64,000 nt of DNA from Pontixanthobacter sp. CEM42 (lineage in GTDB: Bacteria > Pseudomonadota > Alphaproteobacteria > Sphingomonadales > Sphingomonadaceae): assembly GCF_017812015.1 (NCBI RefSeq), contig NZ_JADQTN010000001.1, positions 1,590,501 through 1,654,500 of the forward strand, written 5' to 3'. Shown here in pieces: positions 27,724 to 38,132 of the stretch (position 1 is the stretch's first letter; each line of letters opens with the position of its first letter). The translations under genes were made by a program, and so were the position numbers. The notes beneath the pieces are model-generated. The model was not told where the DNA came from and did not search any database. It saw nothing but the letters and a program-made list of their open reading frames with translations.

Positions 27724-27796
27724 CCTGTTCGTGTGCATCAACTGATGTATTTCTTCTCTCAGTTTATGGAGGCGGCTAGTCACGCAAAGCGGCTTT

Positions 27797-28495
27797 TCAC
27801 CCCTCCGGCAGCGCCTCTTTCACCGCCCCAACCGTCGCCCCGACCAGCGTCTCAATGCCCTCTTCGGTCGGGTGGACGCGGTCGCCTTGGATGAGCTCGG
27901 GCTTATCGTAGATCGATTCCTGAAAAAACGGGACCAGATCGGCGCCATATTGCTTGGCCAATTCCGGATAGAGGTTGTCGAAAGCCTCCTGAAACTCAGC
28001 GAAATTGGGCGGAGCGCGCATACCCATCAGAAGGACGGGAATTTCACGTTTCTGAAGCTCTTGCAGCATCGTCTCAATGTTCTTGCGGGTCTCTGACACC
28101 GGCAAGCCGCGCAGCAAATCATTGCCGCCAAGCTCCAGAATAAACAGATCGGGTTTTTCTGGCTGACCATCGAGAGTGAAGGTCAGGCGCTGCAATCCTG
28201 CTGCAGTGGTATCGCCCGACACACCGGCATTGGTCACCCGGGCATTGATCCCCTGAGCGCGCAAAGATGCCTCCAACTTGGCCGGATAGCTATCATCGGA
28301 TGCCACGTTATATCCGGCGAACAGGCTATCACCGAAGGCCAGAATGCGTTGCTCCGGCCCCATCACAGGTTGCTCAACCGTGGCATCGCGTGACGCTTCG
28401 GCATCGCTCTTGGGAACGGGCGCCTCGCTACCGCATGCCGCCAAAAACAGCGCAGAAAATAAAACAGGAACAATCGACAAACGGCGTAGTTGCAT
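27797..28495 (-). CDS. tesA: Arylesterase / lysophospholipase, GDSL type lipoprotein (TesA-like)
   Basis: The 232-residue SGNH hydrolase has a lipobox LFLAACGSE (Cys21), the GDSL serine in AFGDSLFAGY (Ser57), Gly and Asn oxyanion residues in GVSGDTT and LELGGNDLLRG, and the Asp-His pair in QGDRVHPTEEG. It should hydrolyse acyl esters or thioesters in the periplasm. The ATG at 28495 has a GGAGG site; the longer frame to 28549 overlaps the ABC gene. It is divergent from the ABC transporter, the same arrangement as tesA and ybbAP in E. coli. Confidence 0.9.
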   Translation of the reverse strand: MQLRRLSIVPVLFSALFLAACGSEAPVPKSDAEASRDATVEQPVMGPEQRILAFGDSLFAGYNVASDDSYPAKLEASLRAQGINARVTNAGVSGDTTAAGLQRLTFTLDGQPEKPDLFILELGGNDLLRGLPVSETRKNIETMLQELQKREIPVLLMGMRAPPNFAEFQEAFDNLYPELAKQYGADLVPFFQESIYDKPELIQGDRVHPTEEGIETLVGATVGAVKEALPEG

Positions 28496-28542
28496 CGGTG
28501 AGCCTCCTTGCTCGTACCCTTTTCCTATGCGATTGGACTTCA

Positions 28543-29244
28543 GTGGCAAGTCAAAACTCTATTTCCGCTCGAAATCTCACACTGACCTATGATCCGGATA
28601 AAAACCCGGTCGAGGTGCTGCGCGGGATCGATCTCGATGTTGCTAACGGCGAGGTGCTGGCACTGCTCGGCCCCTCTGGCTCGGGCAAAAGCTCGCTTAT
28701 GGCGGTGCTGTCCGGCCTAGAGCGCGCCTCTGGCGGCGATCTGACCGTCGCAGGGCAAGATTTCACGACGATGGACGAGGACGGGCTGGCGAAGGCGCGG
28801 CGCGGCCATATCGGTATCGTGTTGCAAGCATTCCACTTGCTGCCGACAATGACCGCACTGGAAAATGTCGCAACGCCGATGGAACTGGCGGGCGATCCTG
28901 ATGCGACCAGCAAAGCCAAGGCAGAGCTGGAAGCGGTTGGTCTGGGCCACCGTCTAGACCATTACCCCACACAGCTTTCGGGCGGCGAGCAGCAGCGCGT
29001 GGCGATTGCCCGCGCGATTGCGCCGGGACCGGAATTGATCTTCGCCGACGAGCCAACCGGCAATCTGGACGTCTCGACCGGCCATGACATTATCGAATTG
29101 CTTTTCAAACGGCGCGAAGACACCGGCGCGACATTGGTGGTGATTACCCACGACGTAGAACTCGCCGAACGCTGTGACCGCATTGTGACCATTGGCGACG
29201 GTCTGATTGCCACCGATACGAAGAACGGCACCAAAGCAGCGTGA
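28543..29244 (+). CDS. ABC transporter ATP-binding protein (YbbA/LolD type)
   Basis: The 233-residue ATPase has Walker A GPSGSGKSS, a Q-loop in VLQAFHLLPTMTALENV, signature LSGGEQQRVAIARA and Walker B ELIFADEPTGNLD, all of the MacB/LolD subgroup. It begins at a GTG (28543) just past the divergent tesA start, and its stop overlaps the permease start (GTGA). With the permease it forms a mechanotransmission-type transporter that may extract lipids or lipoproteins; the substrate is unproven. Confidence 0.9.
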   Translation: MASQNSISARNLTLTYDPDKNPVEVLRGIDLDVANGEVLALLGPSGSGKSSLMAVLSGLERASGGDLTVAGQDFTTMDEDGLAKARRGHIGIVLQAFHLLPTMTALENVATPMELAGDPDATSKAKAELEAVGLGHRLDHYPTQLSGGEQQRVAIARAIAPGPELIFADEPTGNLDVSTGHDIIELLFKRREDTGATLVVITHDVELAERCDRIVTIGDGLIATDTKNGTKAA

Positions 29245-31760
29245 GCGAGACAATTTCCTGGAACACCGCTTGGCGCATTGCCAAGCGCGACCTGAATGCG
29301 CGGTTCAAAGGCTTGCGCCTTCTGCTGGTTTGCCTGTTTTTGGGCACCGGTGCTTTGGCAGCAATCGGCACGCTGACCGGCGCGATCGAGAGTGAACTGG
29401 AAGGCCGCGGGCAAGAATTGCTCGGCGGTGATTTGGAAGTGGAAGTCTGGCAGCGCGATCTGCTCGACGAAGAAAAAGCTGCGCTCGAGGAATTGGGCGA
29501 GATTTCGGGCGGAACACGGCTGCAAGCCATGGCTTCTGCGGGCGAGAATGCCGCGCCGATTGAACTCAAGGCGGTTGATACCAAATGGCCGCTTTACGGC
29601 ACGCTGACATTGGCAGATGGCAGCGAGGCTGCTGCACCAAAGCCCGGTGAAGCATGGCTCGGCCAAGGGGCAATTGACCGGCTTGGCATCAAGGTCGGCG
29701 ACACATTTCGCGTCGGCCAGACCGAACTTATTGCAAAGGGCATCATCGGTAACGAACCTGACCGGTTAAGCGAAGGCTTCCAGCTTGGCCCCACCATACT
29801 TGTGTCCGAAGACACGCCGGCAGCGGCTGGGTTGCTCGCGCCCGGCTCAATGTATCAAAGCAAATACCGTGTGGCTTTCGAAGGAAACCGTTCCCCCGAC
29901 GATGTGCAGGAGGAATTGGAAGAGCAATTCCCCAATGCAGGGTTCGATTTCCGCACCCGCGACCGCGCGTCGCCCGGCGCAGACCGCTTTGTATCGCGAA
30001 TGGGCGAGTTTCTGACGCTGGTTGGCCTTGCTGCGTTGGTCATTGCAGGCATCGGTATTGGCGGGGGTGTATCGTCTTATCTCGAGGCCCGCCGCGCCAG
30101 CATTGCGACGCTTAAAGTTCTTGGCGCATCGAGCCACGACATTGCCCGCATCTACGGATTGCAGGTCGGCGCGGCGGCTCTGATTGGCAGCTTGGTCGGA
30201 TTGCTCGCTGGCGTTCTGGTTACGCCGCTGCTCGCAGCAGCGCTCGATGGCTTGCTGCCCGTCGATACCGGCTTCGTCTTCGAGCCTACTGCCCTCGTGA
30301 TCGCCGCGGCATATGGCTTGTTGGTCGCGCTGGTATTCGCGGCGACGCCAATTCTTCGCGCACGCCGTTTCCCAGCAATGGCGCTGATGCGCGCCCGTGT
30401 TGTGCCGCTCTCGCGTGACGGACGCGCACTGGCGTGGGTAATCGGCGGCATGGCCGGTATTGTTGCGTTGGCGCTGCTCACTGCGCGTCAGCCGTTGCTG
30501 TCCGGCGGCTTCCTGCTCGGCGCGATAGTAGTGCTTGGTCTGCTCGCACTGCTCGGTTTCGGCATTCGCAAGCTGTCCGAGAAACTCCCACGCCCTGCCA
30601 ATCCGTTGATCCGCAACGCAATGGCCAATCTGCATCGTCCCGGATCCTCGACCGGGGCACTGGTAACAGCACTCGGCTTCGGCCTGAGCGCGTTCGTGCT
30701 GCTTGCCGCGATCCAGAGCAGCATCGACGGCAATATCGACCGGCGCGTCCCCGAACAGGCGCCCGATTACTTCGTGCTCGATATCCCTCGCGACCGCGTT
30801 GGCGAATTTGAAACATTGGTTCAAGCAGACCAAGCAGACGCGGCCATTCGCACCGTCCCTGCCCTGCGCGGTGCCATCCTCGCCTACGGGCCTGAGGACA
30901 GCATGATCCGCGTATCCGATCTGGAGGAAATTCCCGATGGCGCATGGCCTTTGCGCGGCGAGCGCGGGCTTACCTATGCCGACGAGTTACCGATAGGTAA
31001 TTCGCTGACCGAAGGCGACTGGTGGGCTGCCGATTATGCCGATGAACCCCTGGTCTCCGTCGATCAGGAATTTGCCACTGCCATTGATCTTAAGATCGGA
31101 GATCAAATCACCGTCGGTGTGCTGGGTGTCGAGAAGACCGCGCGCGTGGCCAATTTCCGGCAGATCGACTGGGAAAATATGGGCTTCAACTACGTGCTGG
31201 TATTCTCGTCCAACGCGCTTGCGGATGCGCCGCATAACATAGCGGCGACTATCGAATTGCCGGAAGGCGCCGCTACCGGCCCGTTGCTGCGTCAGCTGGT
31301 CAAGGAATTCCCCTCCAGCTCAGTTATCGAAATCGGTCAGGTACTGTCGGAAGCCCGGGTCATTCTCAGCCAAGTTGGCCTTGCCACTTTCGCCGCTGCA
31401 TCGGTGGCCGTGCTCGCCGGTCTGGCAGTGTTAATCGGCGCCATCGCAGCGGCGCGGGCCGCCAGAACCTATGACACCGTGGTAATGCGTGTGCTGGGCG
31501 CGAGCCGGCGGCAGATCATGGTCATGCAGCTTGCCGAATACGGTATTCTCGCGTTGATCCTGGCCGTTGTGGCTCTTGGTTTGGGCAGCGGTCTCGCGTG
31601 GCTGGTTATCACTCAACTGTTCGAGTTCGACTGGCTCCCCAACTGGTGGGAAGTTCTTGCAGTCCTTGGCGGCGGACTCGGCTTTGTGATGGTGTTTGCG
31701 CTGGCCGGCTCGCTCCCACTGCTGAAAGCGAAACCGGCACAAGCGTTGAGAGCGCTGTAG
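29241..31760 (+). CDS. FtsX-like ABC permease (YbbP-like)
   Basis: The 839-residue protein has an N-terminal helix (about 25-47), a first periplasmic domain, a block of helices near 255-430 with two FtsX repeats, a second periplasmic region (about 490-690) and a last set of three helices ending near 830 (KAKPAQALRAL). This is the layout of YbbP-type permeases with ten or so helices. The GTG start overlaps the ATPase stop. Together they probably act with the GDSL hydrolase gene across the divergent promoter. Confidence 0.9.
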   Translation: MSETISWNTAWRIAKRDLNARFKGLRLLLVCLFLGTGALAAIGTLTGAIESELEGRGQELLGGDLEVEVWQRDLLDEEKAALEELGEISGGTRLQAMASAGENAAPIELKAVDTKWPLYGTLTLADGSEAAAPKPGEAWLGQGAIDRLGIKVGDTFRVGQTELIAKGIIGNEPDRLSEGFQLGPTILVSEDTPAAAGLLAPGSMYQSKYRVAFEGNRSPDDVQEELEEQFPNAGFDFRTRDRASPGADRFVSRMGEFLTLVGLAALVIAGIGIGGGVSSYLEARRASIATLKVLGASSHDIARIYGLQVGAAALIGSLVGLLAGVLVTPLLAAALDGLLPVDTGFVFEPTALVIAAAYGLLVALVFAATPILRARRFPAMALMRARVVPLSRDGRALAWVIGGMAGIVALALLTARQPLLSGGFLLGAIVVLGLLALLGFGIRKLSEKLPRPANPLIRNAMANLHRPGSSTGALVTALGFGLSAFVLLAAIQSSIDGNIDRRVPEQAPDYFVLDIPRDRVGEFETLVQADQADAAIRTVPALRGAILAYGPEDSMIRVSDLEEIPDGAWPLRGERGLTYADELPIGNSLTEGDWWAADYADEPLVSVDQEFATAIDLKIGDQITVGVLGVEKTARVANFRQIDWENMGFNYVLVFSSNALADAPHNIAATIELPEGAATGPLLRQLVKEFPSSSVIEIGQVLSEARVILSQVGLATFAAASVAVLAGLAVLIGAIAAARAARTYDTVVMRVLGASRRQIMVMQLAEYGILALILAVVALGLGSGLAWLVITQLFEFDWLPNWWEVLAVLGGGLGFVMVFALAGSLPLLKAKPAQALRAL

Positions 31761-31789
31761 GGCACCTCTCACTCAGCCTCAGCGGAGCC

Positions 31790-32257
31790 TTATTCGAAGG
31801 TTGAAGCGCTCACTGGATCGAGCGGATCTTCACCATATTTATTGGCACCCTTCGTGCCCGGCAACGCCATCACGACAAGATAGGCGATGAACACCAGAAA
31901 GTTCAGGATCGGCACGAACGAAAGCAGGATGTAACCGACATAAATCCATCCAGTCAGATTCATATCATGCAAGCGCCGGATCGATACCGCCACAGAGGCC
32001 ACGCCCGTCAATATCATCCAGATATAAGCCGGAATGAAGATCAGCATTGCAAAGCCAAAACCGGCGCCCATCAGGGGACCCATCATCGCGCTAGTCGGAT
32101 CTAGCGCCGACATGCCACCTGCAAATAGAAACATCAGCGCAACCAGCCCAACAAGGATAATCGCGTTGAGCAATACAAACATCCAGAACTCTCTGCGTCC
32201 CGAACGCCCTTCGATCAACCGGTACAACTTTCTGTACGGCATCAACATATGTTCCAT
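31790..32257 (-). CDS. DUF805 membrane protein
   Basis: The 155-residue protein has a soluble leader YRKLYRLIEGRSGRREFWMF, the DUF805 signature, followed by four hydrophobic segments and the ARxLHD-like VSIRRLHDMNLTGW, ending with LPGTKGANKYGEDP. DUF805 proteins are inner-membrane proteins of unknown role, often near phage or stress genes. It sits alone and is convergent with the permease. Confidence 0.88.
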   Translation of the reverse strand: MEHMLMPYRKLYRLIEGRSGRREFWMFVLLNAIILVGLVALMFLFAGGMSALDPTSAMMGPLMGAGFGFAMLIFIPAYIWMILTGVASVAVSIRRLHDMNLTGWIYVGYILLSFVPILNFLVFIAYLVVMALPGTKGANKYGEDPLDPVSASTFE

Positions 32258-32321
32258 AGTCAGTCCCTCCCTTTCTCAGTCCTGATTTGGAACGCACCAT
32301 AATTCTGCACAACGCGCAACG

Positions 32322-32348
32322 AAAAAGGGACCGCCTTGCGGCAGCCCC
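32322..32348 (-). terminator. Rho-independent terminator of the TonB-dependent receptor
   Basis: On the minus strand a 9-base-pair stem (GGGGCTGCC / GGCGGTCCC, two GU pairs, loop GCAA; arms 32340-32348 and 32327-32335) is followed by TTTTT. It lies 25 bases past the receptor stop. Confidence 0.85.
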
Positions 32349-32372
32349 TTCTCGATAGATTGGTTGTTCGGT

Positions 32373-34967
32373 TTAGAACTTGAAGCGAACAACACCGCCA
32401 TATGTGCGTGGTGCGCTCGGGTAACCCGACACTGTACCGGCCTGTGCAACACCATCGAACACCGTCAGGATGTACTGGCTGTTGAGCAGGTTGCGGACAT
32501 AGGCCCCGACTTCCACGCCGTTCTCCATTTTGAACGTCATCGAACCGTTGACCAGGTTTACTTCACGATCAAAGATTTGGGTGTTGCCCAAACCGGCGTT
32601 GAAGGTTGGCAAACCGTTGTTAATCGGCGTGTTACTCTCGTGGCTGTAGTCCACACGAGTAACCAGCTGATTTCCGCTCGCACCGAAATCATGCGTGTAG
32701 GTCGCCGAAGTAGAGATCGCCCACTCAGGAATACCGCCAGGACGCACGCCGCTCAGATCACCCAGAACGCTGCCTGGGAAATCGTCAAACAGAGGATCAA
32801 GGTAGGTCGTTGCGAAGGTGAGCACCAGACCATCCGTCGGATTGATCGTGGCATCAAATTCGAAACCTTTAACCGACTGCTGACCGGCATTTTGCAGAGC
32901 AAAACCGGTGCCGGTAAAGGCGAGGCTCTGGAAGCCTTTGATCGTCTGGTCGAACAACGCAACGTTGAAACCGAAGCCAGGCCATTGTGCCTTCAGACCC
33001 AGCTCGTAGACTTCGGCATTCTCAGGACCTGCGAAGCGCGAACCGCTTGACAGGTTGGCAACCGCCAAGCCTGCATTGGTAATCGGCGAGTCCGGCGCGG
33101 CAAAGAACGACCCGCTTGGACCGGCCACATAGTCTGCCGACGATGGGCGGCTGTCACGCGACAGGTTGACCGAGCTAGCTTTGAAGCCGGTTGCGTAGCT
33201 GGCATAGACGTTGATTTCGTCCGAAACCTGGTACGCAACGCGTCCCAGATAAGTGAACTTGTCATCACGCGTCCGGCCATCTTCAACCGCATTCGGAATA
33301 GTCAGGAATGGCGGCTGAAACTGGAATGCCTGCAGCCCGATAAACGGGTTTGCCGCACTAGTCGCAGCAGCCAGCAATGCATCCTGGTTCGCTTGTGGAA
33401 GCGCTTGGAACTGATCCCGCGTGGTCACAGCACCACCCGATGCGATAGTGATAAACGCATCAACGAGGTTAACTTGACCCAATGGATCAGGGCTAATCTG
33501 CGACAGCGCAAAGTCTTTCTTATCGTCAGTGTAGTTGAAACCGCCTGTGAAGACCAAGCCTTCAACTGGTTCAAAATCAACCGTACCGAAGATCGAATAG
33601 GACGTGTTGTCCATCGAGAAAGTTTCTTCCGACAATAGCGGCGTAAGGAAAATGCTTTCCTGTTGTAGGCCAAGACCTGCCTCTACACCGTTAAACACCG
33701 ATGGCGCGCCTGACAGAACGTCTGCAGGGTTGCCGCCTGCGAGGAGCTCAAACACATCGCGGATGTCGGCACCATTTTGGATCGCACTGTCTTGTGTGAT
33801 CGTTTCGTCAAAATAGTACGCACCGAGCAGGAAGTTGATCGGTCCGTCGAAATCCGACGCGATGCGGAATTCCTGAGTGAAGCTTTTCACCGCCTGGTCG
33901 CGTGTTTCTGTCGCCAGCGACGCGCTGGTATAGTCAATGTCCGACAGGAAGAAGTTCTCCAGCTCACGATAGGCAGTGATCGAAGTCACTTGGATCGTAT
34001 CGCTTTCCCAGTCGATCTGCACCGAGCCGCCATAGTTGTCGACTTCGTTGGTTGGGACAAAGTTCAGGAATGCATTGTAGCTGAAGAAGTTGGTGTCGAG
34101 CTGACCGCCAACAGCGTTGATCGCGCCGGTAACCGGACCAGAAACCAATGTGCTGACCTGACAGCAAACTTCGTCGATCCGCGAATAATCGGCAATCGCA
34201 CGAATTTTGAGGTTCGGCGTTGGCTCGATCAGAAGCTGACCGCGTGCAGACCAGCGATTGCGGTTGTTCTGCTCTTCATTCAAATTCACGATAGTCGCGT
34301 AGCCGTCACGGCGGTTGTAACTACCGTCGAGCGAGAATGCGATCGCATCGGTGATTGGGCCGGTAATGTCGCCCTTGATCACGACGTTGTTGAAATTGCC
34401 GTAGCTGGCTTCAACCGCACCGCCGAATTCGAACTGCGGTTCGCGGGTCACAACCGAAATAACACCAGCAGATGCGTTCTTACCGAACAGGGTCGATTGG
34501 GGGCCGTTCAGAACCTCGATCCGTTGGACGTTTGGAAGGTCAGACAGGGCCGCCGCAGAGCGCGAACGGAACACGCCGTCAATGAACACACCAACCGATG
34601 GTTCAATACCGAAGTTGTTATCGCCGTTACCGAAGCCGCGAACGATGAATGTGGATGCAGAAGATGTCTGCAGCTGGCTGACACGCAGTGATGGAGTGAC
34701 GGTTTGGAGATCGAGAACGTCACGGATTTGCGCCGTCTCAAGAACTTCACCCGTTGTAACGGAAACCGCAATCGGTGTCTCTTTCAGGCTGGTTTCACGC
34801 TTGGAAGCGGTAACGATGATCACATTCTCATCGACATCGTCCTCAGCCTCTGCGTCGCCAGTGTCCTGAGCCATTGCGACCGAAGGCATTGCAAGCCCGA
34901 GAGCGGCAACGCCAGCGAACAGCGTAGCGCGTGAGGCTACGCCATAATTACGTGTAGTAACTTTCAT
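32373..34967 (-). CDS. TonB-dependent outer-membrane receptor
   Basis: The 864-residue protein has a signal peptide (to about AMAQD, residue 34), an acidic linker, then a plug domain beginning NVIIVTASKRETSLKETP with VLNGPQSTLFGKNASAGVI, followed by a beta-barrel with aromatic-rich strands ending GGVVRFKF and the terminal Phe. It should import a bulky substrate (siderophore, vitamin, oligosaccharide or terpenoid-like compound) using TonB energy. Related receptors are numerous in sphingomonads, so the ligand is open. The ATG at 34967 is the natural signal-peptide start. Confidence 0.9.
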   Translation of the reverse strand: MKVTTRNYGVASRATLFAGVAALGLAMPSVAMAQDTGDAEAEDDVDENVIIVTASKRETSLKETPIAVSVTTGEVLETAQIRDVLDLQTVTPSLRVSQLQTSSASTFIVRGFGNGDNNFGIEPSVGVFIDGVFRSRSAAALSDLPNVQRIEVLNGPQSTLFGKNASAGVISVVTREPQFEFGGAVEASYGNFNNVVIKGDITGPITDAIAFSLDGSYNRRDGYATIVNLNEEQNNRNRWSARGQLLIEPTPNLKIRAIADYSRIDEVCCQVSTLVSGPVTGAINAVGGQLDTNFFSYNAFLNFVPTNEVDNYGGSVQIDWESDTIQVTSITAYRELENFFLSDIDYTSASLATETRDQAVKSFTQEFRIASDFDGPINFLLGAYYFDETITQDSAIQNGADIRDVFELLAGGNPADVLSGAPSVFNGVEAGLGLQQESIFLTPLLSEETFSMDNTSYSIFGTVDFEPVEGLVFTGGFNYTDDKKDFALSQISPDPLGQVNLVDAFITIASGGAVTTRDQFQALPQANQDALLAAATSAANPFIGLQAFQFQPPFLTIPNAVEDGRTRDDKFTYLGRVAYQVSDEINVYASYATGFKASSVNLSRDSRPSSADYVAGPSGSFFAAPDSPITNAGLAVANLSSGSRFAGPENAEVYELGLKAQWPGFGFNVALFDQTIKGFQSLAFTGTGFALQNAGQQSVKGFEFDATINPTDGLVLTFATTYLDPLFDDFPGSVLGDLSGVRPGGIPEWAISTSATYTHDFGASGNQLVTRVDYSHESNTPINNGLPTFNAGLGNTQIFDREVNLVNGSMTFKMENGVEVGAYVRNLLNSQYILTVFDGVAQAGTVSGYPSAPRTYGGVVRFKF

Positions 34968-35257
34968 GGATTCTCCCATCCTATGTTGTGATCGAGCCGC
35001 CCTTATGGTGAACGTTTCCCAATCGCAGTCTTAACTGTGTGCATAGGTATGCCCGTAAATTCCGCCAAGTGGAAGCCTTACGTTACGTAACCTTGCGCGC
35101 TAACTCCCTCGCACTATGCATTTGTTGCACATAAGCCACAGCCGATTTTACCCCGTAGCGCTTGCTGTTTGACGGCCTCTCCGCTAGGGCGCGCGCCATA
35201 TTGCACTCCGATGTTGCACCGCACAATTGCGTGTACTCTAATTGAAAGCACAAACTG
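34968..35257. promoter_or_regulatory. Divergent promoter region with two palindromes
   Basis: The 290 bases separate the receptor gene from typA and hold no convincing gene. They include the perfect 10-base palindrome GTTACGTAAC at 35082-35091 and a dyad GCATA-GG-TATGC at 35041-35052, both nearer the receptor. TTACGTAA sites are used by several regulator families. Assignment to either gene is a guess. Confidence 0.4.
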
Positions 35258-37093
35258 ATGTCCGCTAACCAGCGTAACGTGGCGATTATCGCCCACGTCG
35301 ACCACGGCAAAACCACACTTGTCGACCAGCTCTTCCGTCAATCCGGCACGTTCCGCGACAACCAGCGCGTTGAAGAGCGGGCGATGGACTCCAACGATCT
35401 GGAGAAAGAGCGCGGCATTACCATTCTCGCGAAGTGCACTTCAGTCGAATACGGCGAAGGCGACGACGCCCGCCGTATCAATATCGTCGACACACCCGGA
35501 CACGCCGATTTTGGCGGCGAGGTTGAGCGTATTCTGTCGATGGTCGACGGGGTAATCCTGTTGGTCGATAGCTCCGAAGGTGCAATGCCGCAGACCAAAT
35601 TTGTGACCGGAAAAGCGCTCGCGCTTGGCCTCAAACCTATTGTTGTCGTCAACAAGATCGACCGTCCCGATGGCCGCGCGGAAGAAGTGCTCGACGAAGT
35701 GTTCGACCTGTTCGTCTCGCTCGACGCGAATGACGAACAGCTTGATTTTCCTGTGCTCTACGCATCGGGCCGTGACGGCTACGCCAGCGAAGACATTAAC
35801 GCACGCAGCGGCGATCTGACACCTTTGTTCGAAACAATCGTCAGTCACGTCCCTGCCCCTCAGGCAGACGTCGATGCGCCGTTCAAATTCCTCGTTACGC
35901 TGCTTGATCGTGACAACTTCCTCGGCCGCGTCCTCACCGGCAAAGTGGAATCGGGCACGATCAAAGTGAACTCGCCGATCCATGCGCTCGATGCAGACGG
36001 CAATGTGATCGAAACCGGCCGCGCATCGAAACTGATGTCGTTCGAAGGACTTGACCGCGTACCGGTTGAGGAAGCGAAAGCAGGCGATATTATCTCGCTC
36101 GCAGGCCTTACCGTTGCGACCGTTTCGAACACGATTTGCGATCCGGATGTAACAGAGCCGCTGCAAGCGCAGCCTATCGATCCGCCGACCCTATCGATGC
36201 GTTTTGCCGTCAACGACAGCCCGTTGGCTGGCCGCGAAGGCAGCAAAGTCACCAGCCGCATGATCCGCGACCGTCTGGCTCGTGAAGCCGAAAGCAACGT
36301 TGCGATCAAAATCACCGAGTCCCACGACAAAGACAGCTTTGAAGTTGCTGGCCGCGGCGAATTGCAGCTTGGCGTTCTTATCGAAACAATGCGCCGCGAA
36401 GGCTTTGAACTCGGCATCAGCCGCCCACGCGTGCTGTTCCGCGAAGACGAGAACGGCAAGCGTACCGAACCATATGAAACCGTCGTGATCGACGTGGATG
36501 ATGAATTCTCCGGCACCGTGGTTGAAAAGCTCGCTCTGCGTAAGGGTGAAATGACCGATATGCGCCCCAGCGGTGGCGGTAAAACCCGGATTACCTTCAG
36601 CGCCCCGTCACGCGGTCTGATCGGTTATCACGGCGAATTCCTGACGGATACGCGCGGCACCGGCATCATGAACCGCCTGTTCGAGAAATACGGCCCTTAC
36701 AAAGGCAAAATCGGCGGCCGTCAGAACGGCGTACTGATCAGCCGTGAGAACGGTGAAGCGATCACCTACGCTCTCAACATGCTTGAAGAGCGCGGCATCC
36801 TGTTCGTGAAGCCGAAAGAGAAGCTCTACGAAGGCATGATCATCGGCGAAAACGCCAAGCCCGAGGACATGGAGGTAAATCCCATGAAATCGAAGCAGCT
36901 GACCAACTTCCGCTCAAGCGGCAAGGATGATGCTATCCGCCTCACTCCGCCAAAGGTAATGACGCTGGAACAGGCCATTGCCTATATCGACAATGATGAA
37001 ATGGTCGAAGTCACCCCGGAAAATATCCGCCTGCGCAAAGCAACGCTCGACCCGAACGAGCGCAAGAAAGAAAAGAAGCGCGCGGAAGACTAA
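35258..37093 (+). CDS. typA: Ribosome-associated GTPase TypA/BipA
   Basis: TypA is a translational GTPase tied to ribosome assembly and stress growth. The 611-residue protein has the G-domain motifs AHVDHGKTT (P-loop), [20 protein letters not shown] and NKIDRPDGR, then domain 2, the EF-G-like domains III and V with [18 protein letters not shown], and the TypA-specific C-terminal domain with [17 protein letters not shown]. It is transcribed away from the TonB receptor and followed by a clear terminator. Confidence 0.96.
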   Translation: MSANQRNVAIIAHVDHGKTTLVDQLFRQSGTFRDNQRVEERAMDSNDLEKERGITILAKCTSVEYGEGDDARRINIVDTPGHADFGGEVERILSMVDGVILLVDSSEGAMPQTKFVTGKALALGLKPIVVVNKIDRPDGRAEEVLDEVFDLFVSLDANDEQLDFPVLYASGRDGYASEDINARSGDLTPLFETIVSHVPAPQADVDAPFKFLVTLLDRDNFLGRVLTGKVESGTIKVNSPIHALDADGNVIETGRASKLMSFEGLDRVPVEEAKAGDIISLAGLTVATVSNTICDPDVTEPLQAQPIDPPTLSMRFAVNDSPLAGREGSKVTSRMIRDRLAREAESNVAIKITESHDKDSFEVAGRGELQLGVLIETMRREGFELGISRPRVLFREDENGKRTEPYETVVIDVDDEFSGTVVEKLALRKGEMTDMRPSGGGKTRITFSAPSRGLIGYHGEFLTDTRGTGIMNRLFEKYGPYKGKIGGRQNGVLISRENGEAITYALNMLEERGILFVKPKEKLYEGMIIGENAKPEDMEVNPMKSKQLTNFRSSGKDDAIRLTPPKVMTLEQAIAYIDNDEMVEVTPENIRLRKATLDPNERKKEKKRAED

Positions 37094-37100
37094 GAAAGAC

Positions 37101-37138
37101 ACCCCCTCCTTCAAAGCGAAGTGAGGGGGTTTCTTTTT
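37101..37138. terminator. Bidirectional terminator between typA and the phosphate transporter
   Basis: The arms ACCCCCTC and GAGGGGGT (37101-37108 and 37123-37130) are extended by CTTC/GAAG inside, and TTCTTTTT follows on the plus strand. Both convergent genes end within 10 to 45 bases, so it can serve both. Confidence 0.85.
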
Positions 37139-38132
37139 AGACCACCAAACCAACCGCAAACGCAATTCCCGCGGCAATCGGTAGTGTCGCAACCCAGCTC
37201 ATGATCACATTGCGGACCATCGACAGGTCGAGCGTGCCTGCACCCGCGCCAGTTCCGATGATCGATCCGACCGAAACATGCGTAGTTGATACTGGCAGGC
37301 CGAACCGGCTTGCGCCTAGCACCAGACCTGCGGTGATCAGATTGGCCGAAACGCCTTGGGTCGGATCGAGATGATTGAGTTTCAGGCTCATGGTTTCGGC
37401 CACCCGGCGTGACAGCAACCAGCCGCCGATGCCCATCGCAATCGTAACTGCAACGGCTGACTCTGCAGCGCTCGCGACTTGTGTGCCAATCAGAAGCGCC
37501 GCCAATTTTGGCGTGTCGTTCACCCCGCGCGCAAAGCAGATGCTTGTCGCAGACAGGTAGTGGACCGCGTCCAGTACCGGCGTCGGGTGATCTTTGCCGT
37601 GCTCGCGCGCCTCTGCCTCGGCATGTTCGACGGCGACCTTCTTGCGTCCGCGCACTTGCCGGATCACCAGATAGACGATGAAGGCCAGGAAAGCCGACAG
37701 GAACGGGCTGGTCAGCAATGGCAGCACAAATTTCGCGCCAAGATTGCCCAGATTGATCGACGTTTCACTTTGGGCGATGCCCGCGCCGACCAACCCGCCA
37801 ACCAGTGCGTGCGTAGTCGAGATCGGAAAACCCAAACGCGTCGCCAGAATAACGGTCACCGCTGCACCGCTCGCGACTGCGAGCGCGAAGCTAGGTGTAT
37901 TGGCGAGCTCTGTTCCGACCAAACCTTTGCCCGAGAATTGCTGGACCAAGCCATCTGCGATCAGCACCGAGGCGATACCGCCCAGCACAGTCGCAATTGT
38001 CGCGAAGATCAGCGCCTTGCGATAGGTAAGCGATGCGCTGCCCCAGACCGTCGCGAAACCTTTGAAATTGTCGTTCGCGCCATTGCTGAACGCCAGAAAA
38101 AGGGCCGTGAAGCCCAGTAATGCGATGATCAT
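37137..38132 (-). CDS. pit: Inorganic phosphate transporter, PiT family
   Basis: The 331-residue membrane protein is a low-affinity phosphate (metal-phosphate) symporter. Both inverted signature repeats are present: SNGANDNFKGFATVWG in the first half and ARGVNDTPKLAALL in the second, each followed by GFPISTTHALVGG and GLPVSTTHVSVGS. Ten or so membrane helices fill the rest. No PhoU-like gene is adjacent, although these transporters are often paired with one. Confidence 0.93.
   Translation of the reverse strand: MIIALLGFTALFLAFSNGANDNFKGFATVWGSASLTYRKALIFATIATVLGGIASVLIADGLVQQFSGKGLVGTELANTPSFALAVASGAAVTVILATRLGFPISTTHALVGGLVGAGIAQSETSINLGNLGAKFVLPLLTSPFLSAFLAFIVYLVIRQVRGRKKVAVEHAEAEAREHGKDHPTPVLDAVHYLSATSICFARGVNDTPKLAALLIGTQVASAAESAVAVTIAMGIGGWLLSRRVAETMSLKLNHLDPTQGVSANLITAGLVLGASRFGLPVSTTHVSVGSIIGTGAGAGTLDLSMVRNVIMSWVATLPIAAGIAFAVGLVV

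Noticed and set aside
29847-30833. Long open frame antisense to the FtsX permease (328 codons)
   Set aside because: It follows the codon phase of the permease, has a cysteine- and arginine-rich random look and no domain.
33777-34691. Long plus-strand open frame inside the TonB receptor
   Set aside because: It is antisense to a well-supported receptor and reads as valine- and arginine-rich shadow sequence.
35083-35341. Minus-strand frames overlapping the typA start
   Set aside because: They run across the typA promoter and start codon without a ribosome site or any recognisable motif.
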